From: an uncultured Alistipes sp.
GTDB lineage: Bacteria; Bacteroidota; Bacteroidia; Bacteroidales; Rikenellaceae
Direction: 5' to 3'
DNA length: 8,622 nt
Assembly: GCA_958449275.1 (NCBI GenBank)
Contig: CAUDHE010000095.1
Coordinates: 1-8,622 of the forward strand
In this document: positions 1-6,223 of the stretch, piece by piece
How positions within the stretch are numbered: the first letter of the stretch is position 1
Layout of the letters: each line of letters begins with the position of its first letter
Program-made: the position numbers and the translations under genes
Notes under the pieces: generated by a model
Told to the model about the DNA's origin: nothing
The model's database searches: none
Seen by the model: the letters and a program-made list of their open reading frames with translations, nothing else

Positions 1-472
1 ACTGTTCCTCGTCGAGATCCATCGCCGCGCGGCGGTCGTACACCGACCTTATCTTTTCGAACAACGCCCCGTTCATCATCACGGCGTCGCGATGCGCCGC
101 CAGCACGGGCATCATCTCGGCCGCCACTGCCTGCATGCGCTCGTCGGTATCGGCCGCGTCGAGAAGTTCGAACACGGCGCTCACCCGCGCGAGCATACGG
201 CCCGACTCGTCGAAAGCCAGCACGGTATTATCGAAATCGGGTTCCGCTTTCGACGCCACTATGGCCGCTATCTCCTCGTCATGCAACGACATGCCGCGCT
301 CGAAAGCGGGCTTGAAGTGCTCGGTGGTTATACGGTCGAACGGAGGCGCACCGTAAGGAGTGTCCCACTCCGTCTCGAAAAAGGGATTTCCTCCCGTGTC
401 GCCCGCACGGTCGCAGGCCTCGAAAGTCACAATCGTCACGGCCGATACGAATAATGGTATGAAGCGTTTCAT
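1..472 (-). CDS. dcp: Peptidyl-dipeptidase Dcp, M3 metallopeptidase family (N-terminal part; runs off the window)
   Basis: Reading leftward from the ATG at 472-470, 157 codons run without a stop to the window edge. After a short hydrophobic leader (about residues 5-19, with Cys at 20) comes a stretch typical of the N-terminal helical domain of Dcp/oligopeptidase A enzymes: NPFFETEWDTPYGAPPFDRI, then TTEHFKPAFERGM, and FDNTVLAFDESGRML. Family members are zinc peptidases of about 680-720 residues that remove C-terminal dipeptides. The catalytic HExxH would lie well past the edge, so activity cannot be judged here. The leader suggests export to the periplasm. A lipoprotein is possible, but the residues before Cys20 (TFEA) are a poor lipobox. 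The start is supported by the leader and by a promoter-like element 27 bp upstream. The gene is divergent from rsmE across a 51-bp gap. Family assignment is fairly sure from the run of conserved phrases; Dcp versus another M3 peptidase is less sure. Confidence 0.82.
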   Translation of the reverse strand, partial: MKRFIPLFVSAVTIVTFEACDRAGDTGGNPFFETEWDTPYGAPPFDRITTEHFKPAFERGMSLHDEEIAAIVASKAEPDFDNTVLAFDESGRMLARVSAVFELLDAADTDERMQAVAAEMMPVLAAHRDAVMMNGALFEKIRSVYDRRAAMDLDEEQ

Positions 473-498
473 TACTTGACATATAATTAATACCTTTG
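467..498 (+). promoter_or_regulatory. Putative Bacteroidetes-type promoter for rsmE (rightward)
   Basis: TACCTTTG at 491-498 fits the Bacteroidetes -7 consensus TAnnTTTG exactly. It is preceded, after a 20-bp spacer, by TTTC at 467-470, a one-mismatch version of the TTTG -33 element. Transcription would start near 505 and leave a leader of about 20 nt before the rsmE ATG at 524. The downstream genes follow with small gaps, so this may also drive the Hyf-like cluster. The consensus is established for the phylum; use of this site is inferred. Confidence 0.6.
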
Positions 499-506
499 CA
501 AAGGTA
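491..506. repeat. Perfect 16-bp palindrome at the centre of the dcp/rsmE divergent gap
   Basis: TACCTTTGCAAAGGTA equals its own reverse complement over all 16 bases. Its centre (498.5) almost coincides with the centre of the 473-523 gap. Each half is a -7 box, one per strand. It could also serve as a dimeric repressor operator, since a bound dimer would cover both -7 elements. Confidence 0.85.
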
Positions 507-530
507 ATATTTAATACATAGGTATGCAAC
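499..530 (-). promoter_or_regulatory. Putative Bacteroidetes-type promoter for dcp (leftward)
   Basis: Read on the minus strand, positions 506-499 spell TACCTTTG, again a full match to TAnnTTTG. The minus-strand GTTG at 530-527 lies exactly 20 bp upstream as a -33 element. The start site would fall near 492, leaving a leader of about 20 nt before the dcp ATG at 472. The -33 box sits inside the first codons of rsmE. Inferred from consensus only. Confidence 0.58.
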
Positions 531-1234
531 TATTTTACGCCCCCGATATCGTCCCGCCGCACCATACGCTGAGCGAGGAGGAGTCGAAACATTGCGTACG
601 CGTGCTGCGCCTGGGCGTCGGCGACGAGCTTCACCTCACCGACGGCCGCGGCAACCTCTATCGCTGCCGCGTGAGCGATCCCAATCCCAAGCGTTGTGCC
701 GTCGAGGTAGTCGAGACCTTCGCCGAGTACGGAAAAATGCCCTACAGCATCACGCTCGCCGTAGCCCCGACCAAAAACATCGAACGGTTCGAATGGTTCC
801 TCGAAAAGGCCACCGAGGTGGGCGTGACCCGCATAGTGCCCGTCGAGTGCGACCACAGCGAACGCCGCATCATAAAATACGACCGCGAACTGCGCGTCAT
901 AACCTCCGCCGTGAAACAGTCGCTCAAGGCATACCATCCCATCCTCGACGAACTGACTCCGCTGCGCCGGCTGATCGCCGCACCGTTCGACGGCAGCAAG
1001 TTCATCGCCCATTGCGAAGATAACGCCTCCGAACGCCTGTATCTTGCCTCGGAAATACGAAAAAACGAAAATATTTTAATTTTGATAGGCCCCGAGGGCG
1101 ATTTTTCACCCGAAGAGATTAATTTTGCGCTCGAAAACGGATTTCGTCCCGTAACGCTCGGCCCCCAGAGACTCCGCACGGAGACCGCGGCCGTGGCCGC
1201 CGCGATGATGGCGGCCGTCGTGAACGGACTGTAA
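524..1234 (+). CDS. rsmE: 16S rRNA (uracil(1498)-N(3))-methyltransferase RsmE
   Basis: This 236-residue protein has the RsmE length and plan. An N-terminal PUA-like domain (about 1-70, with EEESKHCVRVLRLGVGD near 18-34) binds RNA. A C-terminal SPOUT methyltransferase domain (about 73-236) carries the deep-knot motifs that bind S-adenosylmethionine: LIGPEGDFSPEE at 187-198 and LGPQRLRTETA at 212-222. The segment ERFEWFLEKATEVGV (87-101) and the KQSLKAY phrase near 131 are also typical of the family. It acts in the cytoplasm on the small ribosomal subunit, methylating N3 of U1498. The start is well placed just after the divergent promoter. A short AT-rich patch encoding the knot region (about 1058-1086) stands out from the GC-rich codons around it. 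The stop is 21 bp before the Hyf-like cluster, so co-transcription is likely even though no functional link is known. Confidence 0.96.
   Translation: MQLFYAPDIVPPHHTLSEEESKHCVRVLRLGVGDELHLTDGRGNLYRCRVSDPNPKRCAVEVVETFAEYGKMPYSITLAVAPTKNIERFEWFLEKATEVGVTRIVPVECDHSERRIIKYDRELRVITSAVKQSLKAYHPILDELTPLRRLIAAPFDGSKFIAHCEDNASERLYLASEIRKNENILILIGPEGDFSPEEINFALENGFRPVTLGPQRLRTETAAVAAAMMAAVVNGL
1077..1127 (+). promoter_or_regulatory. Two TAATTTTG boxes inside rsmE, possible internal promoter(s) for the Hyf-like cluster
   Basis: TAATTTTG occurs at 1077-1084 and again at 1120-1127, the second followed by C. Both match the TAnnTTTG -7 consensus and lie 130-180 bp upstream of the first Hyf-like gene. Neither has a convincing TTTG -33 element at a 17-23 bp spacing, and both fall in coding sequence, so the call is weak. 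It is recorded because the 21-bp gap at 1235-1255 shows no promoter of its own. Confidence 0.2.
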
Positions 1235-1255
1235 AACAATTGACAACAATCCATT

Positions 1256-3244
1256 ATGTTCTATCTCTACCTGCTTTTGGCTCTCGCATTGCTGGTCGGC
1301 GCGCTGTTCACGGCACCGCTGCGCGGCAAGGTGTGGGTGGCGTTCGCAGCAGTGGCCGCAGCGGCAGCGGCCGTAGCCGCTCCTGCGATCGACGTGCTGG
1401 CGGGAGCGCCCGCGAAGACGCTCATGCGGATCGAAGGCCCGTTGTTCGGATACGAGGAGATTGCCATCGACCCGCTCTCGGCGCTCTTCCTGCTCATCAT
1501 CGCGGCGGCCGGCATGGCCACGATGCTCTACTCGCGGGGATATCTGCAAAATTATCTGAACGAAAAATCGTCGGCACACATATCGCTGCACTACGTCGCG
1601 CTCACGACGCTGGTACTCTCGATGATGCTGGTGGTGATGTCGGGAGGCGGATTCTCGTTCCTGCTCGCATGGGAGCTGATGACCATAGCTTCGTTCCTGC
1701 TCATTCTGTTCGACGCCCAACGCGCCGAGGTGCTGCGCGCCGCGCTGGCCTACCTCATCATGATGCACATAGGCTTCGTCTTTCTGGTGGCAGGTTTCGT
1801 CGACATATATGCCGCGTGCGGCTCGGCCCGCTTCGCCGATCTGCCCGCATGCTTCGCTACGGGACGCGCCATGCCTCTGTTCCTGCTCTTTCTGGCAGGC
1901 TTCGGCATGAAAGCGGGACTCTTTCCCATGCACGTATGGCTGCCCGAGGCGCATCCCGCGGCCCCGTCGCACGTGTCGGCCTTGATGTCGGGCGTAATGA
2001 TAAAGACGGGCGTATACGGCGTGATTCGCGTCGCCTGGCAGATCACCGACCCCGCACAGATACATACGGCGGGAGTCGTAATCCTCGCGGCGGGAGTCGT
2101 CACTGGATTGTGGGGCGTCATTCTGGCCGCCGCGCAGAACGACGTAAAAAGGCTTCTGGCCTACTCCAGCATAGAGAACATAGGTGTCATTTTCATTGGT
2201 CTCGGCATAGCCCTGCTGGGCCGCGCGGCGGACAACCCCGCCATAGCCGCCCCCGCGATATGCGGAGCGCTGCTGCACACGGTGAACCACTCGCTTTTCA
2301 AATCGCTGCTGTTCTTCGGTGCGGGCAACATCTACTCGAAGATGCACACCACGCTGCTCGACCGTTTCGGCGGAGTGGCCAAAAGCATGCCCGTGACAGC
2401 CATACTGTTCCTTGTCGGAACGCTCGCCATATGCGCGCTGCCGCCGTTGAACGGTTTCACGAGCGAGTTCCTGATCTATTTCGGCATGCTCGACAGCGTG
2501 AGCGACGGCACCGACACCTTATGTGCCGCGGGCGGACTCATGGCCCTGGCCCTCATAGGCGGCATAGCCGTACTGGCCTTCACCAAGCTCTACGGCACGG
2601 TGTTCCTCGGTTCGCCGCGCCACCATCATGTGGCCGAAGCCACGGAGGCTGACAACTGCCGCATAGCCGCGATGGCCGTCCCCGTGGCGGGAATCGTCGC
2701 CATAGGTCTGCTGCCTCAATATGCCGTGCGCATGGTGAGCGGCATAGCCGAGGAGTTCATCCCCTCGGCAGCGCAGGCCGTCGAAGCCGACATGGTGCCC
2801 GCCCTCGGGCGAGTGTCGCTGACGGGATGGCTGCTGGTAATAGTCATAGCTCTGATCTACACTGCCAAAAGCCGCACGCAGCGCAATCGCACGGTGACCG
2901 AAGGCCCCACATGGGGCTGCGGATTCACCTCGCCCAACATCCGCATGCAGTATACCGGCGAATCGTTCGCCGAAGGTTTGGAGTCGATCGCCACCTCGCT
3001 CACACAGAATACCGTCGAGGGGCGCGCCGTGGGCAAGAGCGAGATATTCCCCTCGGCCCACAACTACAACGTACGCCACAAAGACCGCATCGACCGTCTG
3101 TTCGCCGCATGGTGGATGGAGCTTCTGCGCCTGATAAACAAACGTATCATGCAGCTGCGCACGGGCAAGATCAACCACTACATACTCTTCGCCCTGCTCT
3201 TTCTCGTGGCAGTGTTCATTCTCTCGATCCTAAACCTCATTTAG
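1256..3244 (+). CDS. hyfB: Hydrogenase-4 component B-like proton-translocating membrane subunit (HyfB/NuoL-M family)
   Basis: This 662-residue integral membrane protein is close in length to E. coli HyfB and has about 15 hydrophobic helices. The antiporter-type core (about 70-455) keeps the expected charged path: Glu140 in LLAWELMT on helix 5, Lys219 in GFGMKAGLFPMHVWLPEAHP on helix 7, Lys250 on helix 8, His341/His345/Lys349 in HTVNHSLFK, and Glu404 in PPLNGFTSEF on helix 12. A cytoplasmic segment with TWGCGF (552-557) and MQYTGESFAEGL (564-575), characteristic of HyfB, precedes a last helix (641-661). In the family these residues relay protons or sodium across the inner membrane, driven by redox change in the peripheral arm. 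The ATG at 1256 follows the rsmE stop by 21 bp and opens directly into a hydrophobic helix. By sequence this subunit looks fully functional. The symbol reflects homology; in an Ehr naming scheme it would differ. Confidence 0.92.
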   Translation: MFYLYLLLALALLVGALFTAPLRGKVWVAFAAVAAAAAAVAAPAIDVLAGAPAKTLMRIEGPLFGYEEIAIDPLSALFLLIIAAAGMATMLYSRGYLQNYLNEKSSAHISLHYVALTTLVLSMMLVVMSGGGFSFLLAWELMTIASFLLILFDAQRAEVLRAALAYLIMMHIGFVFLVAGFVDIYAACGSARFADLPACFATGRAMPLFLLFLAGFGMKAGLFPMHVWLPEAHPAAPSHVSALMSGVMIKTGVYGVIRVAWQITDPAQIHTAGVVILAAGVVTGLWGVILAAAQNDVKRLLAYSSIENIGVIFIGLGIALLGRAADNPAIAAPAICGALLHTVNHSLFKSLLFFGAGNIYSKMHTTLLDRFGGVAKSMPVTAILFLVGTLAICALPPLNGFTSEFLIYFGMLDSVSDGTDTLCAAGGLMALALIGGIAVLAFTKLYGTVFLGSPRHHHVAEATEADNCRIAAMAVPVAGIVAIGLLPQYAVRMVSGIAEEFIPSAAQAVEADMVPALGRVSLTGWLLVIVIALIYTAKSRTQRNRTVTEGPTWGCGFTSPNIRMQYTGESFAEGLESIATSLTQNTVEGRAVGKSEIFPSAHNYNVRHKDRIDRLFAAWWMELLRLINKRIMQLRTGKINHYILFALLFLVAVFILSILNLI

Positions 3245-3247
3245 CGT

Positions 3248-4162
3248 ATGGGAACAGCACTCAATACCATTCTGATGATAGCGGTTGCCCTGTTGACCAC
3301 GGGCGTAATAAACCGTACGCGGGCCGTACTCGCGGGCCGCAAGGGCGTGCGATTCTTCAATCACGTGAACGGCGCGGCGCTGCTGCTCCGCAAAGGATCG
3401 GTATACTCCACCGCGACGACGGCGCTTTTCCGCATCGCACCCGCCGTATATCTCGGCGCGGCCGTGACGGCCATGCTTTTCATCCCCGTGGCCGATCTCG
3501 ATCCGCTCATCTCGTTCGAGGGCGACATGATATGTTTCGCCTATACGCTTGCCCTCGCGCGCGTCGCCATCATACTCGCCGCGATGGACACGGGCAGCTC
3601 GTTCGAGGGCATGGGAGCCTCGCGCGAAGCCCTCTACGGTGCGCTCGTGGAACCTGCCCTGATGATAGGCTTCGCCACACTGGCCATGTTCTGCGGCTAC
3701 ACCTCGTTCGCCGACATATTCGCTCGCGAACAGTCGTTCGACCTGCACCTGACCATCGTGATGCTGCTCACGGCATACCTCTTCGTCAAGATAGCGTTCG
3801 TGGAGTCGGGGCGCGTACCCGTCGACGATCCGCGCACCCATTTGGAGTTGACGATGATCCACGAAGTGATGTGCCTCGACTATTCGGGCATCGACCTCGG
3901 ACTTATCCACATCGCGGGCTGGCTCAAGACGGCATGCTTCTCGATGATAGCCGCCGACGCCGTAGCCGCCGTGTGCTGCTTCCGATGGTGGTTTGCCGCG
4001 CCGCTCGCCATAGTCCTCACGGGCGTAGCTGTCGGTATAGTGGAGTCGACGCAGGCGCGCAACAAACTGGCACGCAACACCACGTTCATAGTAACGGTAA
4101 CCGCGCTGGCGGCCCTGATCTTCTTCATAGGCTACCTGCTGCAACTCGACATAAACATTTAA
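3248..4162 (+). CDS. hyfC: HyfC/HycD-like membrane subunit (NuoH family, formate hydrogenlyase subunit 4-like)
   Basis: 304 residues, close to E. coli HyfC and HycD, with about eight hydrophobic helices. It is the NuoH-type subunit that anchors the peripheral arm to the membrane arm. Family signatures are AGRKGVRFF (29-37) with LLLRKGSVYS (45-54), the acidic loop GSSFEGMGASREA (116-128) followed by VEPAL (134-138), and ESGRVPVDDPRTHLELTMIHE (186-206), which lines the cavity leading toward the redox module. In the first loop the usual QPxxD pattern after RF is replaced by NHVNG (38-42), a small departure. It starts 3 bp after the hyfB stop and ends 10 bp before the next gene, so translation is probably coupled. 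The family call is secure; the exact role depends on a peripheral arm that lacks normal cofactors. Confidence 0.92.
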   Translation: MGTALNTILMIAVALLTTGVINRTRAVLAGRKGVRFFNHVNGAALLLRKGSVYSTATTALFRIAPAVYLGAAVTAMLFIPVADLDPLISFEGDMICFAYTLALARVAIILAAMDTGSSFEGMGASREALYGALVEPALMIGFATLAMFCGYTSFADIFAREQSFDLHLTIVMLLTAYLFVKIAFVESGRVPVDDPRTHLELTMIHEVMCLDYSGIDLGLIHIAGWLKTACFSMIAADAVAAVCCFRWWFAAPLAIVLTGVAVGIVESTQARNKLARNTTFIVTVTALAALIFFIGYLLQLDINI

Positions 4163-4172
4163 CCGCAGAGTC

Positions 4173-4802
4173 ATGCTTCTATCGCTCATAATACTGTACG
4201 TACTGACGCTCATCTATCTGTCGATCGTCGAGCGTTTCCGCAATTACGCCTCGCTCATAGCCTTTCAAGGCTGGATCCTGCTGGGCATAGCCCTGCTGCG
4301 TCTGCATTCGCTCGACTGGATCGAACTGTCGTTCGTCATTCTCGAAACACTAATATTCAAAGCGTTGATCGTACCCGCCATATTGCAGCGCGTCATCCGC
4401 AAAACCAAGATCAACCGCGTACGCACCTCGGGTTCGGCGCAGTTCAACTCGCTGCTGCTCTCGGTGGCGGCGCTGGTCGCCAGCGCGCTGGTCACTTATT
4501 ACGTGGCCGACTCGTCGATACACATGATCTTCTTCGGAGTGGCCCTCTACGCACTGCTGAGCGGCCTGATCCTCATAGTGCTTCGTTCGCGCATATTCAC
4601 CCACATGGTGGGCTTCCTCGTCATTGAGAACGGCGTGTTCCTCTTTTCGATGGCCATAGGAGTGGAGATGCCCATACTAATCAACACGGCCATCCTGCTC
4701 GACATCCTCATCTCGGTGCTCATGCTCGGTCTGTTCATGACCCGCGTCGACAGCGAGATACACACCGACGACAGCGATTCGTTAACCCATGTAAAGGATT
4801 AA
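4173..4802 (+). CDS. hyfE: Hydrogenase-4 component E-like membrane subunit (HyfE, NuoK-related)
   Basis: 209 residues, near the length of E. coli HyfE (about 216), with six to seven hydrophobic helices and a short acidic cytoplasmic tail rich in Asp and Ser. The C-terminal half resembles NuoK: GFLVIENGVFLF (147-158) puts Glu152 in mid-membrane, then VEMPILINTAILLDILISVL (164-183) carries Glu165 and Asp177. Earlier helices hold Glu58 and Lys63 in the LETLIFKALIVP segment. In relatives these buried acids form part of the proton path linking the NuoH-like subunit to the antiporter-type subunits. The gene lies 10 bp after hyfC and 6 bp before hyfF, the usual order once hyfD is removed. No odd features are seen. 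Confidence 0.9.
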   Translation: MLLSLIILYVLTLIYLSIVERFRNYASLIAFQGWILLGIALLRLHSLDWIELSFVILETLIFKALIVPAILQRVIRKTKINRVRTSGSAQFNSLLLSVAALVASALVTYYVADSSIHMIFFGVALYALLSGLILIVLRSRIFTHMVGFLVIENGVFLFSMAIGVEMPILINTAILLDILISVLMLGLFMTRVDSEIHTDDSDSLTHVKD

Positions 4803-4808
4803 AGCGAC

Positions 4809-6212
4809 ATGATATACATCTTCTTCGCCTCGTGGCTCGCCGCTGCAGCAGCCACATTCTTCGCCCGCAGCCGACGCACCGTGCATCTGCTCTGCGGACT
4901 CTACACCGGTCTGCACGTACTGTTCGCCGCCCGTCTGCTTTTCGGCGGCGCGTTTCTCGCCACTTCGGGCGCATTCTTCACTTTCGACGAGGCGGGAACG
5001 GTATTCTACATACTTATGGTCGTCGTCGCGGTATTCGTGTTCCTGCATTCGCAACAATATCTGCGCGACGACGGCATAACCGCCTACCGTACCTACTTCG
5101 CGCTGCTCATGCTGCTGGTCACCGCCATCACGGGCGTATACTTCGCCAACAACATAGCCGTTACCTGGATCCTGCTGGAGACTACCACGCTGTGCGGCGC
5201 GGGAATCATCTACCACCGCCATTCGGAGGCCGCTTTGGAGGCCACGTGGAAATATCTGTTCGTATGCTCCACGGGCATCGCCGTAGCCTATCTGGGAATA
5301 TTGCTGCTCAGCGCCGCCGCGGCCAACCGCTCGCTCGGATACGACGAATTGCGGTGGCTCATCGCCGAGGGCAATCCGCTCTACCTGAAGACGGCTTTCC
5401 TGCTCATACTCACGGGATACAGTTGCAAGATGGAGATATTTCCGCTCTACACCATCGGCGTCGACGCCAATTTCGCCGCGCCGGCGCCGGCATCGGCCAT
5501 GATCTCCACCGGACTGGTCAACGCCGGATTCCTGGCCATATTCCGCGTCTACAAGCTGTTCGCATCGACCGAAGTATTCCCGTGGGTGCGCCACGTGCTT
5601 CTCATCATCGGCGTGCTGAGCCTCTCGGTAGGCGCATTGTTCCTGCGCCGCACCAACAACTACAAACGATTCCTGTCATACTCCACGGTCGAGAACATGG
5701 GCATCGCCGCAATAGGACTCGGCATAGGAGGCATAGGCGTGTGGGCCGCCGTGTTCCACGTCATCTGCCACACACTCATAAAGAGCAGCCTCTTCCTGCA
5801 AATAGCCGTCGTGCGTCAAATCTACAACGGCTACCGCATAAACCGCATAGGCGACTACATCAACATCAACAAGGTAGGCGCCGTAGGCCTGCTGGCAGGC
5901 ATGGTAGCGGTGCTGGCATTCCCGCCTTCGCCGCTGTTCGTGTCGGAGCTTATGATCCTCTCGCAAACCATAGCCTCTGCGGGCTGGTGGCTCGCCGCCC
6001 CAATGGTGCTGCTGCTCTGCATCGTCATCTATTCGATCTGCTACCGCGTGATAAAGCTCTGCTACCAGCCCAATCAGGACGAGCTGCATCTGTCGAAGAT
6101 CAACCGCCGACTCTCATACGGAGCGTTGTCGCTGCTGACGGCCGCCCTCGTGCTCGGCCTTTGGCTGCCCGAGCCGCTGCGAATGCTCATCGATCGAATA
6201 GCAACCATTTAA
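4809..6212 (+). CDS. hyfF: Hydrogenase-4 component F-like antiporter-type membrane subunit (HyfF)
   Basis: 467 residues, shorter than E. coli HyfF (about 526), with some 13-14 hydrophobic helices. It belongs to the NuoL/M/N-HyfB/D/F antiporter-like family. Retained pathway residues are Glu124 in TWILLETTTLCG (helix 5), Lys207 in GYSCKMEIFPLY (helix 7), Lys286 near YKRFLSYSTVENMGI, His317/His321/Lys325 in FHVICHTLIKSSLF, and Glu380 in PPSPLFVSEL (helix 12). The helix 7-8 loop is divergent: the common HTWLPDAH phrase reads YTIGVDAN (214-221), and helix 8 has no lysine (STGLVNAGFLAIFR). It starts 6 bp after hyfE and ends 11 bp before the large subunit gene. It is probably the antiporter-type subunit nearest HyfC/HyfE. 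Whether it still conducts ions by itself is uncertain because of the altered loop. Confidence 0.9.
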   Translation: MIYIFFASWLAAAAATFFARSRRTVHLLCGLYTGLHVLFAARLLFGGAFLATSGAFFTFDEAGTVFYILMVVVAVFVFLHSQQYLRDDGITAYRTYFALLMLLVTAITGVYFANNIAVTWILLETTTLCGAGIIYHRHSEAALEATWKYLFVCSTGIAVAYLGILLLSAAAANRSLGYDELRWLIAEGNPLYLKTAFLLILTGYSCKMEIFPLYTIGVDANFAAPAPASAMISTGLVNAGFLAIFRVYKLFASTEVFPWVRHVLLIIGVLSLSVGALFLRRTNNYKRFLSYSTVENMGIAAIGLGIGGIGVWAAVFHVICHTLIKSSLFLQIAVVRQIYNGYRINRIGDYININKVGAVGLLAGMVAVLAFPPSPLFVSELMILSQTIASAGWWLAAPMVLLLCIVIYSICYRVIKLCYQPNQDELHLSKINRRLSYGALSLLTAALVLGLWLPEPLRMLIDRIATI

Positions 6213-6223
6213 GCCGTTAAACC

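Noticed and set aside
411..472. Lipoprotein signal at the start of dcp (Cys20)
   Set aside because: A hydrophobic leader ending in cysteine is present, but the preceding TFEA, with Glu at -2, does not fit a lipobox, so I only mention it as possible.
1106..2347. Long minus-strand open frame (413 codons) antisense to rsmE and hyfB
   Set aside because: Its translation is rich in Arg, His, Gln and Gly with no domain or membrane pattern, and it lies opposite clearly conserved genes. It is an expected shadow of GC-rich coding sequence.
1240..2652. Plus-strand 470-codon frame overlapping hyfB
   Set aside because: Arg/His/Ser-rich shadow in the wrong frame of a well-recognised HyfB-like protein. 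The same reasoning removes the 2827-4191 and 4832-6220 frames.
3230..4213. Minus-strand 327-codon frame opposite hyfC
   Set aside because: Low-complexity, Arg/Tyr/His-rich product with no recognisable family, entirely antisense to a conserved gene and ending in its neighbours.
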